Positions 9,040 to 17,572 of a DNA stretch of 60,767 bases are shown here, one piece after another. The position numbers and the translations under genes are program-made. Source of the stretch: an uncultured Clostridia bacterium (GTDB lineage: Bacteria > Bacillota > Clostridia > Christensenellales > Borkfalkiaceae); assembly GCA_934271265.1 (NCBI GenBank), contig CAKQRE010000009.1:1-60767 (forward strand), read 5' to 3'. Each line of letters starts with the position of its first letter. Position 1 is the stretch's first letter. A model generated the notes under the pieces. That model was given only the letters and a program-made list of their open reading frames with translations, had not been told where the DNA came from and did no database searches.

Positions 9040-10770
9040 TCACACGCGATAACGGTCGAACAGCTCCCCGATTTTTCCTTCGATAAATTCTTCCGCTTCC
9101 GCGATCGGAGCTTCCCCTTTGAAGGTCTTGTCGCGGAAGGAAACCTCCACGACGCCGCGATCGCACGTTTTGCGGCTTACGACAACGCGTACCGGCACAC
9201 CGAAGAGATCGGCGTCGGCAAACATGGCGCCCGCACGGATATCACGGTCGTCGTACAGAACTTCCGTTCCGCGGGCGCTAAGACTTTCGTAAAGTTTATC
9301 GGCAACCCCTTTCACTTCGGGATCTTCCGACTGCAGACAGCAGATCTCCGCGTGCCACGGCGCGATCGTGATCGGCCAGATCGGTCCGTAAGCGTCATGC
9401 TGTTCTTCGCAGATAGAAGCGCAAAGTCTTCCCACGCCGATGCCGTAACATCCCATGATCGGGTTCTTTCTGCTTCCGTCCGCGTCCACATAAGTCATGC
9501 CCATCGATTTTGTGTATTTCGTGCCGAGCTGGAAGATATTTCCGATCTCGACGCCGCGGTAAAGTCTGATGGTCGGCTTTCCGCAGACGGGACAGATCCC
9601 GCCGTTATAGGCTTTCGCGACTTCGGCATATTCCACTTTTCCGACGTCTCTTTCCATGTTCACGCCGGCGAGATGATAATCTTTTTTGTTTGCCCCGCAA
9701 CAGAAGGATTTTACTTCCGCAAGCGAGCGGTCGTACACGACTTTTGCATGCCCCGTGAAGTTCACCGGTCCGATGAATCCCGGCACGATGCCGTTGCTTT
9801 CGAGCACGCCGGATGCGGGATGTACTTCCGTTTTCAGATAGTTGCGAAGTTTCGTTTCGTTCACGTCGAGATCGCCGCGCAGGAATACGACCACGAGATC
9901 GTCCGTCGCGTTTTCCTGGTAAACGACGGCTTTACACATTCTCGTCGGGTCCGTATGAAGGACGTGTTCGAGCGCCGCGATCGTCTTCACGTTCGGCGTA
10001 TGGATCTCTCTCATTTCCTCGATCTCGCCCGGGATCTCGTGGGTGATGCAGTCCGCAACTTCCACGTTGGCGCGATAATCGCACCCTTCGTTTTCGCAGA
10101 CGGCAAGCGTGTCTTCGCCGATATCGGTCAGAAGCATGAATTCGTGAGAAACGCTGCCCCCCATCATACCGCTGTCGCTTTTCACGGCAATGAAGTTTTT
10201 TACGCCCGCACGCTTGAAAATGCGGTTATACGCCTCGTATAAAGCGTAATAATATTTTTCGAGATCTTCCTGAGAGGTATGGAAGGAATAGGCGTCCTTC
10301 ATGGTGAACTCGCGCACGCGGATCAATCCGCCGCGGGCACGGGGCTCGTCGCGGTACTTCGTCTGGATCTGGTAGATCATAAAAGGAAAATCGGTATACG
10401 ATTTCGCGATATCCCTCGCAAGATGTACAGCGGCTTCCTCATGCGTCATACCGAGAACCATTTTCGTGCCGTTGCGATCGGTAAACCGAGCCATCTCGCT
10501 CCCGATGCTCGTGTATCTTCCGGACTCTTCCCAGAGCGAAGCCGGCATCACGACGGGGAAAAGGACTTCCTGTCCGCCTACGCGATCCATCTCTTCCCGC
10601 AGAATATTTTCGATTTTGCGCATGATGCGTTTCGCGGGGGTAAAAAGAGAATAACTGCCCGCGCACATAAACTTCATGTAACCGCCCTTCATCATAAGGG
10701 CATGGCTTGCGATCTGACAATCCTTCGGCGTTTCCTTGAATCTCGCGCCGAGCAAATTTCTGACTAACAT
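9040..10770 (-). CDS. proS: Prolyl-tRNA synthetase (bacterial type)
   Basis: The product has 576 aa and charges tRNA-Pro. It is a class II synthetase: motif 2 lies in QIQTKYRDEPRARGGLIRVREFTMKDAYSF (described in parts: RDE-RARGGLIRVREF), and motif 3 is GCYGIGVGR near 450-460. The bacterial editing insertion lies between about 225 and 405, and the HGTP anticodon-binding domain occupies the last 110 residues. The ATG at 10770 has GGAG upstream. A strong promoter lies at 10853-10881 with a leader of about 75 nt. In many Firmicutes proS sits between ispG and polC, but here it is about 33 kb away from ispG. Confidence 0.97.
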   Translation of the reverse strand: MLVRNLLGARFKETPKDCQIASHALMMKGGYMKFMCAGSYSLFTPAKRIMRKIENILREEMDRVGGQEVLFPVVMPASLWEESGRYTSIGSEMARFTDRNGTKMVLGMTHEEAAVHLARDIAKSYTDFPFMIYQIQTKYRDEPRARGGLIRVREFTMKDAYSFHTSQEDLEKYYYALYEAYNRIFKRAGVKNFIAVKSDSGMMGGSVSHEFMLLTDIGEDTLAVCENEGCDYRANVEVADCITHEIPGEIEEMREIHTPNVKTIAALEHVLHTDPTRMCKAVVYQENATDDLVVVFLRGDLDVNETKLRNYLKTEVHPASGVLESNGIVPGFIGPVNFTGHAKVVYDRSLAEVKSFCCGANKKDYHLAGVNMERDVGKVEYAEVAKAYNGGICPVCGKPTIRLYRGVEIGNIFQLGTKYTKSMGMTYVDADGSRKNPIMGCYGIGVGRLCASICEEQHDAYGPIWPITIAPWHAEICCLQSEDPEVKGVADKLYESLSARGTEVLYDDRDIRAGAMFADADLFGVPVRVVVSRKTCDRGVVEVSFRDKTFKGEAPIAEAEEFIEGKIGELFDRYRV

Positions 10771-10852
10771 TTCGTCTCCGTTTTGTTCCGCAACCGCAAA
10801 ATATCTCCCGCGGCGCGGAATTATAATGATTAATTATATTTATACATGATAA

Positions 10853-10881
10853 AGTATACACAAAAAAAAAGAAAATGTAAA
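10853..10881 (-). promoter_or_regulatory. proS promoter
   Basis: On the minus strand TTTACA (10876-10881) is followed by a 17-bp T-rich spacer and TATACT (10853-10858). Transcription would start near 10846, about 75 nt before the proS ATG. I looked for a T-box antiterminator (GGTGGNACCGCG) in the leader and did not find one. Confidence 0.75.
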
Positions 10882-10952
10882 GCGAAATTATAAAACCGAC
10901 GCACAATTCGCCCCGTTTTCCCTGAAATTTTGCAATTTCGCACAAGAATGCC

Positions 10953-10988
10953 GCCCTCTTTCTCTTTTATGCAGCCCTCTTTCTCTTT
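10953..10988. repeat. 15-bp direct repeat between proS and tkt promoters
   Basis: GCCCTCTTTCTCTTT occurs at 10953-10967 and again at 10974-10988, start to start exactly 21 bp, two turns of the helix. It lies upstream of both divergent promoters (proS -35 at 10876-10881, tkt -35 at 11026-11031). It could be an activator or repressor site; no protein can be assigned. Confidence 0.6.
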
Positions 10989-11025
10989 ATTTTTGACAAA
11001 AAGCGAAAAAACGGGAAGAAATCGT

Positions 11026-11055
11026 TTGCGTTTTCCGGGCGGAATGTTGTAAAAT
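11026..11055 (+). promoter_or_regulatory. tkt promoter
   Basis: TTGCGT (11026-11031), an 18-bp spacer and TAAAAT (11050-11055) put the start near 11062. The 17 bp at 11018-11034 match 13234-13250 in front of the XRE-rplI operon at 16 of 17 positions, so the two promoters may share a regulator. A TTGACA at 10993 has no matching -10. Confidence 0.65.
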
Positions 11056-11061
11056 AGAGGT

Positions 11062-11173
11062 GTGTGATCTCCGCCGGGATAAGGCGGAGAGCGAACCGAC
11101 CGGAAATCCGTTTCCCCCGTTCGGGCGGACGGATCCGGAAGGACGAAAGCGTTTTGATACAAGGAGTTTTTGA
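11062..11173 (+). promoter_or_regulatory. Structured 5' leader of tkt
   Basis: The leader is about 112 nt with two strong hairpins. At 11068-11090, TCTCCGCC pairs with GGCGGAGA (8 bp, 7-nt loop). At 11100-11138, CCGG..ATCCGT pairs with ACGGAT CCGG, with further GC pairs inside. A good site (AAGGAG) precedes the ATG. The second hairpin is not followed by a T run, so it is not a simple terminator. I recognise no known riboswitch class. Confidence 0.5.
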
Positions 11174-13147
11174 ATGAACGAAAGTCAACTTGCGGTAAAT
11201 ACGATCCGTGTTTTATCGGCGGAAGCGATCGAAAAGGCAAAATCCGGGCACCCCGGCTTACCACTCGGCAGCGCGCCGATCGCCTACACCCTCTTTGCCA
11301 ACCATCTGCACTTTAACCCGAAGAATCCGTCTTTCGATAACAGAGACCGTTTTATTCTTTCCGCGGGGCACGGCTCTATGCTCGACTATGCGCTCCTGCA
11401 TATTTTCGGCTATGCCGTTTCCATGGAAGACATTAAAAACTTCCGTCAGCTCGGTTCGAAAACGCCGGGGCATCCGGAATACGGACATACTCCCGGCATC
11501 GAAACGACCACGGGTCCCCTCGGTCAGGGCGTCGCGAATGCCGTCGGTATGGCGATCGCGGAAACAAGGCTCGCCGCGGAATTCAACCGCGAAGGCTACC
11601 CGATCGTCGACCACTACACCTACGCGCTCACCGGAGACGGCTGCATGATGGAAGGCATCGAGTATGAAGCGGCATCCCTTGCGGGCACCCTGAAACTCGG
11701 CAAACTCATTGTATTTTACGATAAAAACAACATTACGATCGAAGGCGATACCGATTCCGCGTTCACGGAGGACGTCGGGAAACGCCACGAGGCGCAAGGC
11801 TGGCAGGTCCTTTACGTTGCGGACGGCAACGACATGAAAGCGATCAACCGCGCCGTGCTCAAGGCGAAACGGGAAACGGAAAAGCCGAGCCTTATCATTT
11901 GCAGAACGCAGATCGGCTTCGGTTCTCCCAAAGCGGGAAGCGCGTCCGTTCACGGCGCTCCTCTCGGCGAGGAAGGCGTGAAAGGTTTACGCGAAAACCT
12001 CGGATACGATTATCCCCCCTTCACTCTTCCCGAAGAAGTTGCAAAGATCGCGCCCCGCTATAAGAGAAAAGGCGCGAGACTGCAGAAAGCGTGGAAAGAT
12101 CTTTTCGCGGCATACGAAAAGGATTATCCAGAACTTGCCGCAAAATACCGCGACTACATGAACGGAAAACTTCCCGACCTGCTTTCCGAAAAAGATCTCT
12201 TCTCCTTCGGAAAACCGGACGCCACGAGAAATACGAGCTACGCCGTTTTAAACAAGCTTTCCGACCTTGTTCCCAACCTCGTGGGAGGAAGCGCGGATCT
12301 CGCGCCTTCCAACAAATCGCTCATGAAAAACAAAGCGTATTATTCCGCCGAAGACAGAGCGGGTTCCAATTTCCACTTCGGTATCCGCGAACACGCCATG
12401 GCGGCGATCTGCAACGGCATGAGCCTTCACGGCGGATTGAGAGTTTACTGCGCGACTTTCTTTGTTTTCTCCGATTACATGAAAAACGCCATGAGGCTTT
12501 CCGCCCTCATGAAGCAGAAGGTGACCTATATTCTCACGCACGACTCCATCGGCGTCGGCGAAGACGGACCTACCCATCAGCCGATCGAACAGCTGGTCGG
12601 GCTGCGCACGATCCCCGGAATGAAAGTTTTCCGCCCCGCGGACGGTAAAGAAACGGCTTACGCCTGGATCTCCGCTTTGACGGGAGAAGGTCCTACCTGT
12701 CTCGTGCTGAGCCGCCAGAATCTTCCGCAATACGAAAATTCCGACGAGAGAACCATGAAGGGCGCGTATATTCTCAGCGATTCGGAAAAGAAAAAACCGG
12801 ACGCCATTCTTCTCGCGAGCGGTTCGGAAGTAGAACTTTGCATGAACGCGCAGAAACTTTTGAGAGAGAAAGGGATCGACGCCCGCGTCGTGTCCGTTCC
12901 CTGCACCGCTCTTTTCGACAAACAGACGAAAGCCTACCGCGAGTCGGTTCTTCCCTCTTCGGTAAGAGCGCGCGTCGCCGTGGAAATGGCTTCGCCCGAC
13001 ACCTGGTACCGTTACGTCGGGCTGGACGGAAAAGTGATCGGTATGGAAACGTTCGGCGCATCCGCCCCCTTTAAAGACCTGCTCGTGAAATTCGGTTTCA
13101 CCGCCGAACACGTTGCGGAAGAAACGGAAAAACTTCTGCAGAAATAA
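11174..13147 (+). CDS. tkt: Transketolase
   Basis: The product has 657 aa, full length for the bacterial enzyme that moves two-carbon ketol units between sugar phosphates in the pentose phosphate pathway. The N-terminal thiamine-diphosphate domain contains GHPGLPLG, EYGHTPGIETTTGPLGQG and the metal/TPP motif GDGCMMEGI ... NN near residues 155-182. The pyrimidine-binding domain has FGIREHAMAAICNG (with the catalytic Glu of the family) and DSIGVGEDGPTHQP. The C-terminal domain closes the protein. It is a single gene with its own promoter and long leader. A weak hairpin (13159-13181) follows. Confidence 0.97.
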   Translation: MNESQLAVNTIRVLSAEAIEKAKSGHPGLPLGSAPIAYTLFANHLHFNPKNPSFDNRDRFILSAGHGSMLDYALLHIFGYAVSMEDIKNFRQLGSKTPGHPEYGHTPGIETTTGPLGQGVANAVGMAIAETRLAAEFNREGYPIVDHYTYALTGDGCMMEGIEYEAASLAGTLKLGKLIVFYDKNNITIEGDTDSAFTEDVGKRHEAQGWQVLYVADGNDMKAINRAVLKAKRETEKPSLIICRTQIGFGSPKAGSASVHGAPLGEEGVKGLRENLGYDYPPFTLPEEVAKIAPRYKRKGARLQKAWKDLFAAYEKDYPELAAKYRDYMNGKLPDLLSEKDLFSFGKPDATRNTSYAVLNKLSDLVPNLVGGSADLAPSNKSLMKNKAYYSAEDRAGSNFHFGIREHAMAAICNGMSLHGGLRVYCATFFVFSDYMKNAMRLSALMKQKVTYILTHDSIGVGEDGPTHQPIEQLVGLRTIPGMKVFRPADGKETAYAWISALTGEGPTCLVLSRQNLPQYENSDERTMKGAYILSDSEKKKPDAILLASGSEVELCMNAQKLLREKGIDARVVSVPCTALFDKQTKAYRESVLPSSVRARVAVEMASPDTWYRYVGLDGKVIGMETFGASAPFKDLLVKFGFTAEHVAEETEKLLQK

Positions 13148-13158
13148 AAAAGGATTTC

Positions 13159-13187
13159 CCGTTTGTGCGGATAAAAAACGGATTTTC
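13159..13187 (+). terminator. Weak terminator after tkt
   Basis: CCGTTT pairs with AAACGG (6-bp stem, long loop) and is followed by ATTTTCT. The stem is short and the T run interrupted, so read-through into the next genes is possible. Confidence 0.35.
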
Positions 13188-13241
13188 TCCATAAAACCCC
13201 TTTCTTGCCGCAACGAAACGAAAAAGAACGGATGAAATCGC

Positions 13242-13270
13242 TTGCGTTTTTTCTCCGTATTCTTTAAAAT
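13242..13270 (+). promoter_or_regulatory. Promoter of the XRE-rplI operon (leaderless start)
   Basis: TTGCGT (13242-13247), a 17-bp spacer and TAAAAT (13265-13270). The ATG of the regulator gene is at 13277, only 6 nt after the -10, so transcription should begin at or next to the start codon. There is no ribosome binding site. Confidence 0.7.
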
Positions 13271-13276
13271 GGATCT

Positions 13277-13885
13277 ATGGACATTGCAAACATAAAACAA
13301 AACATTTCGACCAATCTGACGGAGCTGAGAAAGCGATTCGGATATACGCAGTCTTTTGTCGGGCAATACGTCAATTTCAGCGATAAAGCCGTTTCCAAGT
13401 GGGAAAACGGCGACTCCGTGCCCGATCTCGCCACGCTTGCCGCGCTGGCAAAATTGTACGGCGTTACCGTCGATTTCCTGATTTCCGAACACGACGATAA
13501 AATGATCGGAGAGATCGCGCAGATCGAAAAGGACAAGCGCAACAGCCCGACGCAGATCACCATCCTTCTGATGTCTCTTACCGTGGTGTGGCTGATCGCA
13601 ACCATCGTTTTCAGTTATACGCTCGTGTTCCGCCCGAAAGCTCTGTGGCAGATCTTCGTATGGGCGATCCCCGCCTGTTGCGGGCTCGTGCTCTATTTCA
13701 ACCGTCATTGGTACCGTAAAAGCAAAGTGAGGCTCGTCTCTCTGACGATCCTCAGCTGGTCGCTTTTAACGTGTATCTTTCTGCAATTCCTGAATTACCG
13801 CTTATGGCCGTTATTCATTCTCGGCATTCCGATCCAGATCATCATCTGTCTCGGAAACAGCTACATGAACCACATGGACCGATAA
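13277..13885 (+). CDS. XRE-family regulator with C-terminal membrane helices
   Basis: The product has 202 aa. Residues 1-70 are a Cro/CI-type helix-turn-helix (LTELRKRFGYTQSFVGQYVN ... KAVSKWENGDSVPDLATLAALAKLYGV, given in part). After a charged linker there are four hydrophobic helices (about 95-115, 122-140, 150-170, 175-195), so it is a membrane-anchored DNA-binding protein. Such fusions are common in Clostridia, and their signals are mostly unknown. The ATG lies 6 nt after a consensus -10 and has no Shine-Dalgarno sequence, which indicates a leaderless mRNA. rplI follows after 22 nt and must be transcribed from the same promoter. Confidence 0.92.
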   Translation: MDIANIKQNISTNLTELRKRFGYTQSFVGQYVNFSDKAVSKWENGDSVPDLATLAALAKLYGVTVDFLISEHDDKMIGEIAQIEKDKRNSPTQITILLMSLTVVWLIATIVFSYTLVFRPKALWQIFVWAIPACCGLVLYFNRHWYRKSKVRLVSLTILSWSLLTCIFLQFLNYRLWPLFILGIPIQIIICLGNSYMNHMDR

Positions 13886-13907
13886 AAACAATAAGGAGAT
13901 TTTTGAA

Positions 13908-14354
13908 ATGAAAGTAATACTTCTGACCGACGTAAAAGGAACGGGAAAAAAAGACGATATCGTCGAAGTCAGCGACGGTTTCGCAAGAAACTGTCTCTTT
14001 AAAAAGAAACAGGCGATCGAAGCGACTTCCACCCAGGTAAACTCCGTACAGAACAAGAAAAAGGCGGAGGAATATCATAAAGCGGAAGAGATCAAAAAAT
14101 GGAAAGAGGTTGCAGCCTCTCTGAACAAGCGCGAAGTGACCTGCTGCGTGAAAGTGGGCGCGAACGGTAAAATTTTCGGAAGCGTGACCTCGAAGGAAAT
14201 CGCGGACAAATTACAGGAAGCCGGCTTTGAGGTCGACAAAAAGAAGATCGTTCTGAAAGAGGCGATCAAAACCCCCGGAAACTACAACGTAGACGTGAAA
14301 TTCCTTCCCGACGTGCTTGCAAAAATCGTGGTAAAAGTAAAAACGGAAGAATAA
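13908..14354 (+). CDS. rplI: 50S ribosomal protein L9
   Basis: The product has 148 aa, the usual length. The N-terminal rRNA-binding domain begins MKVILLTDVKGTGKKDD and contains VSDGFARNCLFKKKQA. A long charged connecting helix (about 45-75) leads to the C-terminal domain that binds helix 76 of 23S rRNA. AAGGAG lies upstream of the ATG. It follows the membrane XRE regulator by 22 nt; L9 is more often beside rpsF/rpsR/dnaB or a GdpP-like gene, so this neighbourhood is unusual. A bidirectional terminator lies about 110 nt downstream. Confidence 0.97.
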   Translation: MKVILLTDVKGTGKKDDIVEVSDGFARNCLFKKKQAIEATSTQVNSVQNKKKAEEYHKAEEIKKWKEVAASLNKREVTCCVKVGANGKIFGSVTSKEIADKLQEAGFEVDKKKIVLKEAIKTPGNYNVDVKFLPDVLAKIVVKVKTEE

Positions 14355-14463
14355 TTTTTCTTCCGTCCTTCTCTCCATGTTTTTGCGGAACGTTTCGGTT
14401 TTCATCTGAGAAAACAAACCTATAAGCCGTTTATCCTACAATTTTCATTTTTATCATCCAAAA

Positions 14464-14500
14464 AAACAGCCTTTCCGTTACGGGAAAGGCTGTTTTCTTT
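14464..14500. terminator. Bidirectional terminator between rplI and the hypothetical gene
   Basis: AACAGCCTTTCC pairs with GGGAAAGGCTGTT around a 4-5-nt loop. It is followed by TTTTCTTTT on the plus strand and preceded by AAAAAAA, a T run for the minus strand. It therefore serves both rplI and the convergent minus-strand gene that ends at 14505. Confidence 0.9.
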
Positions 14501-14504
14501 TCCT

Positions 14505-15062
14505 TTAATTCAGACGAATGCCGTTTGCGTTCAGAAATACGTAGATATTTTTCAGCGCGGCGGAAACGTCCTCGTTGTTTTTTCTGTCCTGCGCCTCGTC
14601 AAGGTATTTCAGACAAAAAGCGACGCGAGCGGTATTATCGAGCAATGCCTTCGTTACGCCGGAATCTCTCCCGCTGTCCACTGCGGCGGAAAGTTTGATA
14701 CAGATCGGGATCTCTTCCAGTCTCTCATCCGCTTTCTCGCCGAGTTTTTCGCGCATTTCTTTGCCGCACCCCGCAAAAAGGGTGAAATCCATACCGTCGA
14801 CCAATTTACCGTAATCGGCGATCGTTTCGATCAACGCCATTTCCTTTTCGCCGAAATCTTCCTTTCTGACGCAAATTTTAACCAGGATCGCCTGCAGATA
14901 GGCGTCGTAATCGGCGAACAACTGACTTCTCGTATAAGAGAACCCTTCTCTTTTGGAAAAAACGTTCTCTTCGAGGTCGCCGATGATCCTTATGGCGTTG
15001 CGGTAGCAGGCTTTCGCCTTTTCGCAAATCACGTCCTCTCTCGATTTTTCCTCTGAATTCAT
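14505..15062 (-). CDS. Hypothetical helical protein downstream of the topoisomerase genes
   Basis: The product has 185 aa and I recognise no family. It appears all-helical and acidic, without signal peptide or membrane segments, and ends in KNIYVFLNANGIRLN. A distant relation to TerB-like or tetratricopeptide-like helical bundles is possible, but nothing supports it beyond composition. The ATG at 15062 has GAGGG about 10 nt upstream and lies 43 nt after the topoisomerase A-subunit gene, so it is probably the last gene of that operon. A strong terminator follows. Confidence 0.75.
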   Translation of the reverse strand: MNSEEKSREDVICEKAKACYRNAIRIIGDLEENVFSKREGFSYTRSQLFADYDAYLQAILVKICVRKEDFGEKEMALIETIADYGKLVDGMDFTLFAGCGKEMREKLGEKADERLEEIPICIKLSAAVDSGRDSGVTKALLDNTARVAFCLKYLDEAQDRKNNEDVSAALKNIYVFLNANGIRLN

Positions 15063-15105
15063 ATTGACATTACCCTCTTCGATGCTATCGTTTTCACAAA
15101 GTTCA

Positions 15106-17553
15106 TCAGGTCGCGCTTCCCTCCCCGGAGCGAAAGGAATATGCCTCTTTCAGGCGATCGCCTCCCGTTTCCGGCAGAGGTTTGCCTTTCGTCGTTCTCG
15201 ATTCGAGGGAGAGATCGTCGCTGTTTACGTGAGCGACCGATCCGTCTTCCTTCACGATCAGAATACCGGTCTTCTTCCCGTCTTCCACGGGTTCGGCAAG
15301 GATCATCTTGTCGTCCTCGTCGAGATCGCATATTTTAACGCCCTTCCTCGCGCGGTCGAGTTTTCCGATCGTGCCGAGCATCACTTGTTTGAAAGTTCCC
15401 GCATTCGTTACGATCGCAACGTTATAGTCTTTCTCTTCTTCCAGCTGCGTCACGGAAAGGATCTTGTCATCCTCCGCGAGGTTCATCCCCTTCACGCCGC
15501 CGGCGACCCTGCCCTGTTCGGGAATATCCCCGGAACAATAAAGGCACATGCCCTTTTCCGACGCAAAGAAGATATCGTGCTTCTCTTTTTCCTGCTGAAC
15601 GGAAACGACTTCGTCTCCTTCCTTTAATTTGATCGCCTGATAATGATTTTTCAGAACGGTGTATTCCTGCCAGTCGGTACGCTTTACAATGCCGTCCTTC
15701 GTAAAGAACAGAAGTTTACCCTGCGGAACGGCAAGGTCTTTCACGGCAAAGAAGGCAACGGGTTGTTCGCCGAGCAAAGCGTCTTTACAGACTTGTCCGA
15801 ATTTCACGCCGCCGCTCATCGCGCCGCTTGCCTCGGGAATAAATTCCGCGTCTATTTTATAGCAGTCTCCCTTGTTGGTGAAAGCGTAGATATAATCGTC
15901 CGATTCCGCTTCCGTTTTAAACAGGAAAAGCTCCGCTTTATTCGGCGTAGCATTGCCCGAATAACGTTTGTAAGTAGCAAGCTTCACGCGGCGGATCAAG
16001 CCGTTCGCATTCATGCCGACAACGTATTTTTCGATCTTACGGTCTTCTTTGCTCTTTACGACGGAAATATCTTCCGGCGCATTCACGATGACCGTTCTTC
16101 TGTCGTCGCGATACTTCTTTTTGATGACGGTGATCTCTTTTTTCACCACTTCTTTCTGAAGTTTTTTACTGTCGATGATCGCCTGCAATTCAGCCATCAG
16201 TTTTTTCATCGCCGCAAGCTCGTCTTTCAGGTTGTTCACTTCGAGTTTCGTGATCCTTGCAAGACGAAGATCGAGGATCGCCTGAGCCTGACGATCGGAA
16301 AGATCGAATGCCTGGCGAAGATTCACCTTAGCGGTCGGCGTATCGGGCGAGGTTTTGATGATTTTGATAACTTTATCGATATCCGTTACGGCAATAATAA
16401 GCCCTTCGAGAATATGCGCCCTTTCTTTCGCTTTATTGAAATCGAATTTCGTGCGGCGAAGAATAACGTTGATCTGATAATCGACGTAATAACGGATGAT
16501 CTCGAGCAGTCCCATCAGCTTCGGTTTGCCGTCCGCGATGGCGACCATATTGATACCGAACGAAACCTGTAGCTGCGTATATTTCAATAAAAACTCGAGA
16601 ATCGGTTTCGGATCGACTTCCTTTTTCAATTTGATGACGGCGCGCATGCCGGAACGGTCGGATTCGTCGCAGATATCGGCAATTCCGCCTAAAATATCCT
16701 TATTCGTTTCCTGTAATTCGGCAATTTTTTTCAAAAGCATCGCCTTATTCACCTGATAAGGGATCTCGGTGATCACGATATTCTTCTTTCCGTTGTCGGC
16801 GTCCTCGATGTTGATCTTCGCGCGGATACGGACCTTCCCTTTTCCCGTCTCGTAAGCGGCGCGAAGCTCTTCCCCGGCAATGAGGTATCCGCCCGTCGGG
16901 AAATCGGGTCCCTTTACGATCTTCATCATATCGTCCAGGGAGATCTTCGGATTATCGAGATAGGCGATAACGCCGTCGATCACCTCGGCGAGGTTATGGG
17001 TCGGAATATTCGTGGCAAGTCCGACGGCAATGCCGGACGCGCCGTTCACAAGAAGATTCGGAAATCTTCCGGGAAGAGTTTCCGGCTCTTTCAGCGAGTC
17101 GTCGAAGTTAAGCGCCCAGTTCACCGTATCTTTATCGATATCGGAAACGAGCTCGAGGGCAAGAGGCTGTAATTTTACCTCGGTATATCTCATTGCGGCG
17201 GCGCTGTCGCCGTCGATCGATCCGAAGTTGCCGTGTCCGTCCACAAGGGTGTTACGCATGTTGTAAGGCTGTGCGAGACGCACCATTGCGTCGTAAACGG
17301 AAGTATCGCCGTGCGGGTGGTATTTTGCAAGACAGTCGCCGACCACCCTCGCGCTCTTTTTATATCCCTTGTCCGGGGTCATCCCCTGATCGTACATGGA
17401 GTACAGAATTCTTCTCTGAACGGGTTTCAATCCATCCTCCACGCGGGGAAGCGCGCGGTCAAGAATAACGTATTCCGCGTAAGGGATCATGGAATTGTGC
17501 AGAACGTCCTCGAGAGGACTTGTGATGACGGAATCTTTCATTTCTTCAGCCAT
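15106..17553 (-). CDS. Type IIA DNA topoisomerase subunit A (GyrA/ParC family)
   Basis: The product has 815 aa. It is the DNA-cleaving subunit: the quinolone-region motif ARVVGDCLAKYHPHGDTSVYD includes a Thr at the position of E. coli GyrA Ser83 and keeps the acidic residue of Asp87. AAAMRYTE with the catalytic Tyr follows. The C-terminal third is a six-bladed pinwheel. In the first blade the GyrA box (QRRGGKG) of true gyrases is absent; the corresponding stretch reads YKRYSGNATPNK. This favours topoisomerase IV (ParC), although LVDGHGNFGSIDGD in the N-terminus is more GyrA-like, so I leave the symbol open. It lies 19 nt after the B-subunit gene. AAGGAGG is 13 nt before the ATG, a long spacing. 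Confidence 0.93.
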   Translation of the reverse strand: MAEEMKDSVITSPLEDVLHNSMIPYAEYVILDRALPRVEDGLKPVQRRILYSMYDQGMTPDKGYKKSARVVGDCLAKYHPHGDTSVYDAMVRLAQPYNMRNTLVDGHGNFGSIDGDSAAAMRYTEVKLQPLALELVSDIDKDTVNWALNFDDSLKEPETLPGRFPNLLVNGASGIAVGLATNIPTHNLAEVIDGVIAYLDNPKISLDDMMKIVKGPDFPTGGYLIAGEELRAAYETGKGKVRIRAKINIEDADNGKKNIVITEIPYQVNKAMLLKKIAELQETNKDILGGIADICDESDRSGMRAVIKLKKEVDPKPILEFLLKYTQLQVSFGINMVAIADGKPKLMGLLEIIRYYVDYQINVILRRTKFDFNKAKERAHILEGLIIAVTDIDKVIKIIKTSPDTPTAKVNLRQAFDLSDRQAQAILDLRLARITKLEVNNLKDELAAMKKLMAELQAIIDSKKLQKEVVKKEITVIKKKYRDDRRTVIVNAPEDISVVKSKEDRKIEKYVVGMNANGLIRRVKLATYKRYSGNATPNKAELFLFKTEAESDDYIYAFTNKGDCYKIDAEFIPEASGAMSGGVKFGQVCKDALLGEQPVAFFAVKDLAVPQGKLLFFTKDGIVKRTDWQEYTVLKNHYQAIKLKEGDEVVSVQQEKEKHDIFFASEKGMCLYCSGDIPEQGRVAGGVKGMNLAEDDKILSVTQLEEEKDYNVAIVTNAGTFKQVMLGTIGKLDRARKGVKICDLDEDDKMILAEPVEDGKKTGILIVKEDGSVAHVNSDDLSLESRTTKGKPLPETGGDRLKEAYSFRSGEGSAT

Positions 17554-17572
17554 AATTACTTCTTTGTCCTCC

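Noticed and set aside
10771..10846. T-box riboswitch before proS
   Set aside because: The leader is only about 75 nt and lacks the GGTGGNACCGCG antiterminator sequence.
10993..11015. TTGACA as the tkt -35
   Set aside because: No -10-like hexamer at 15-19 bp; the TTGCGT / TAAAAT pair downstream fits better.
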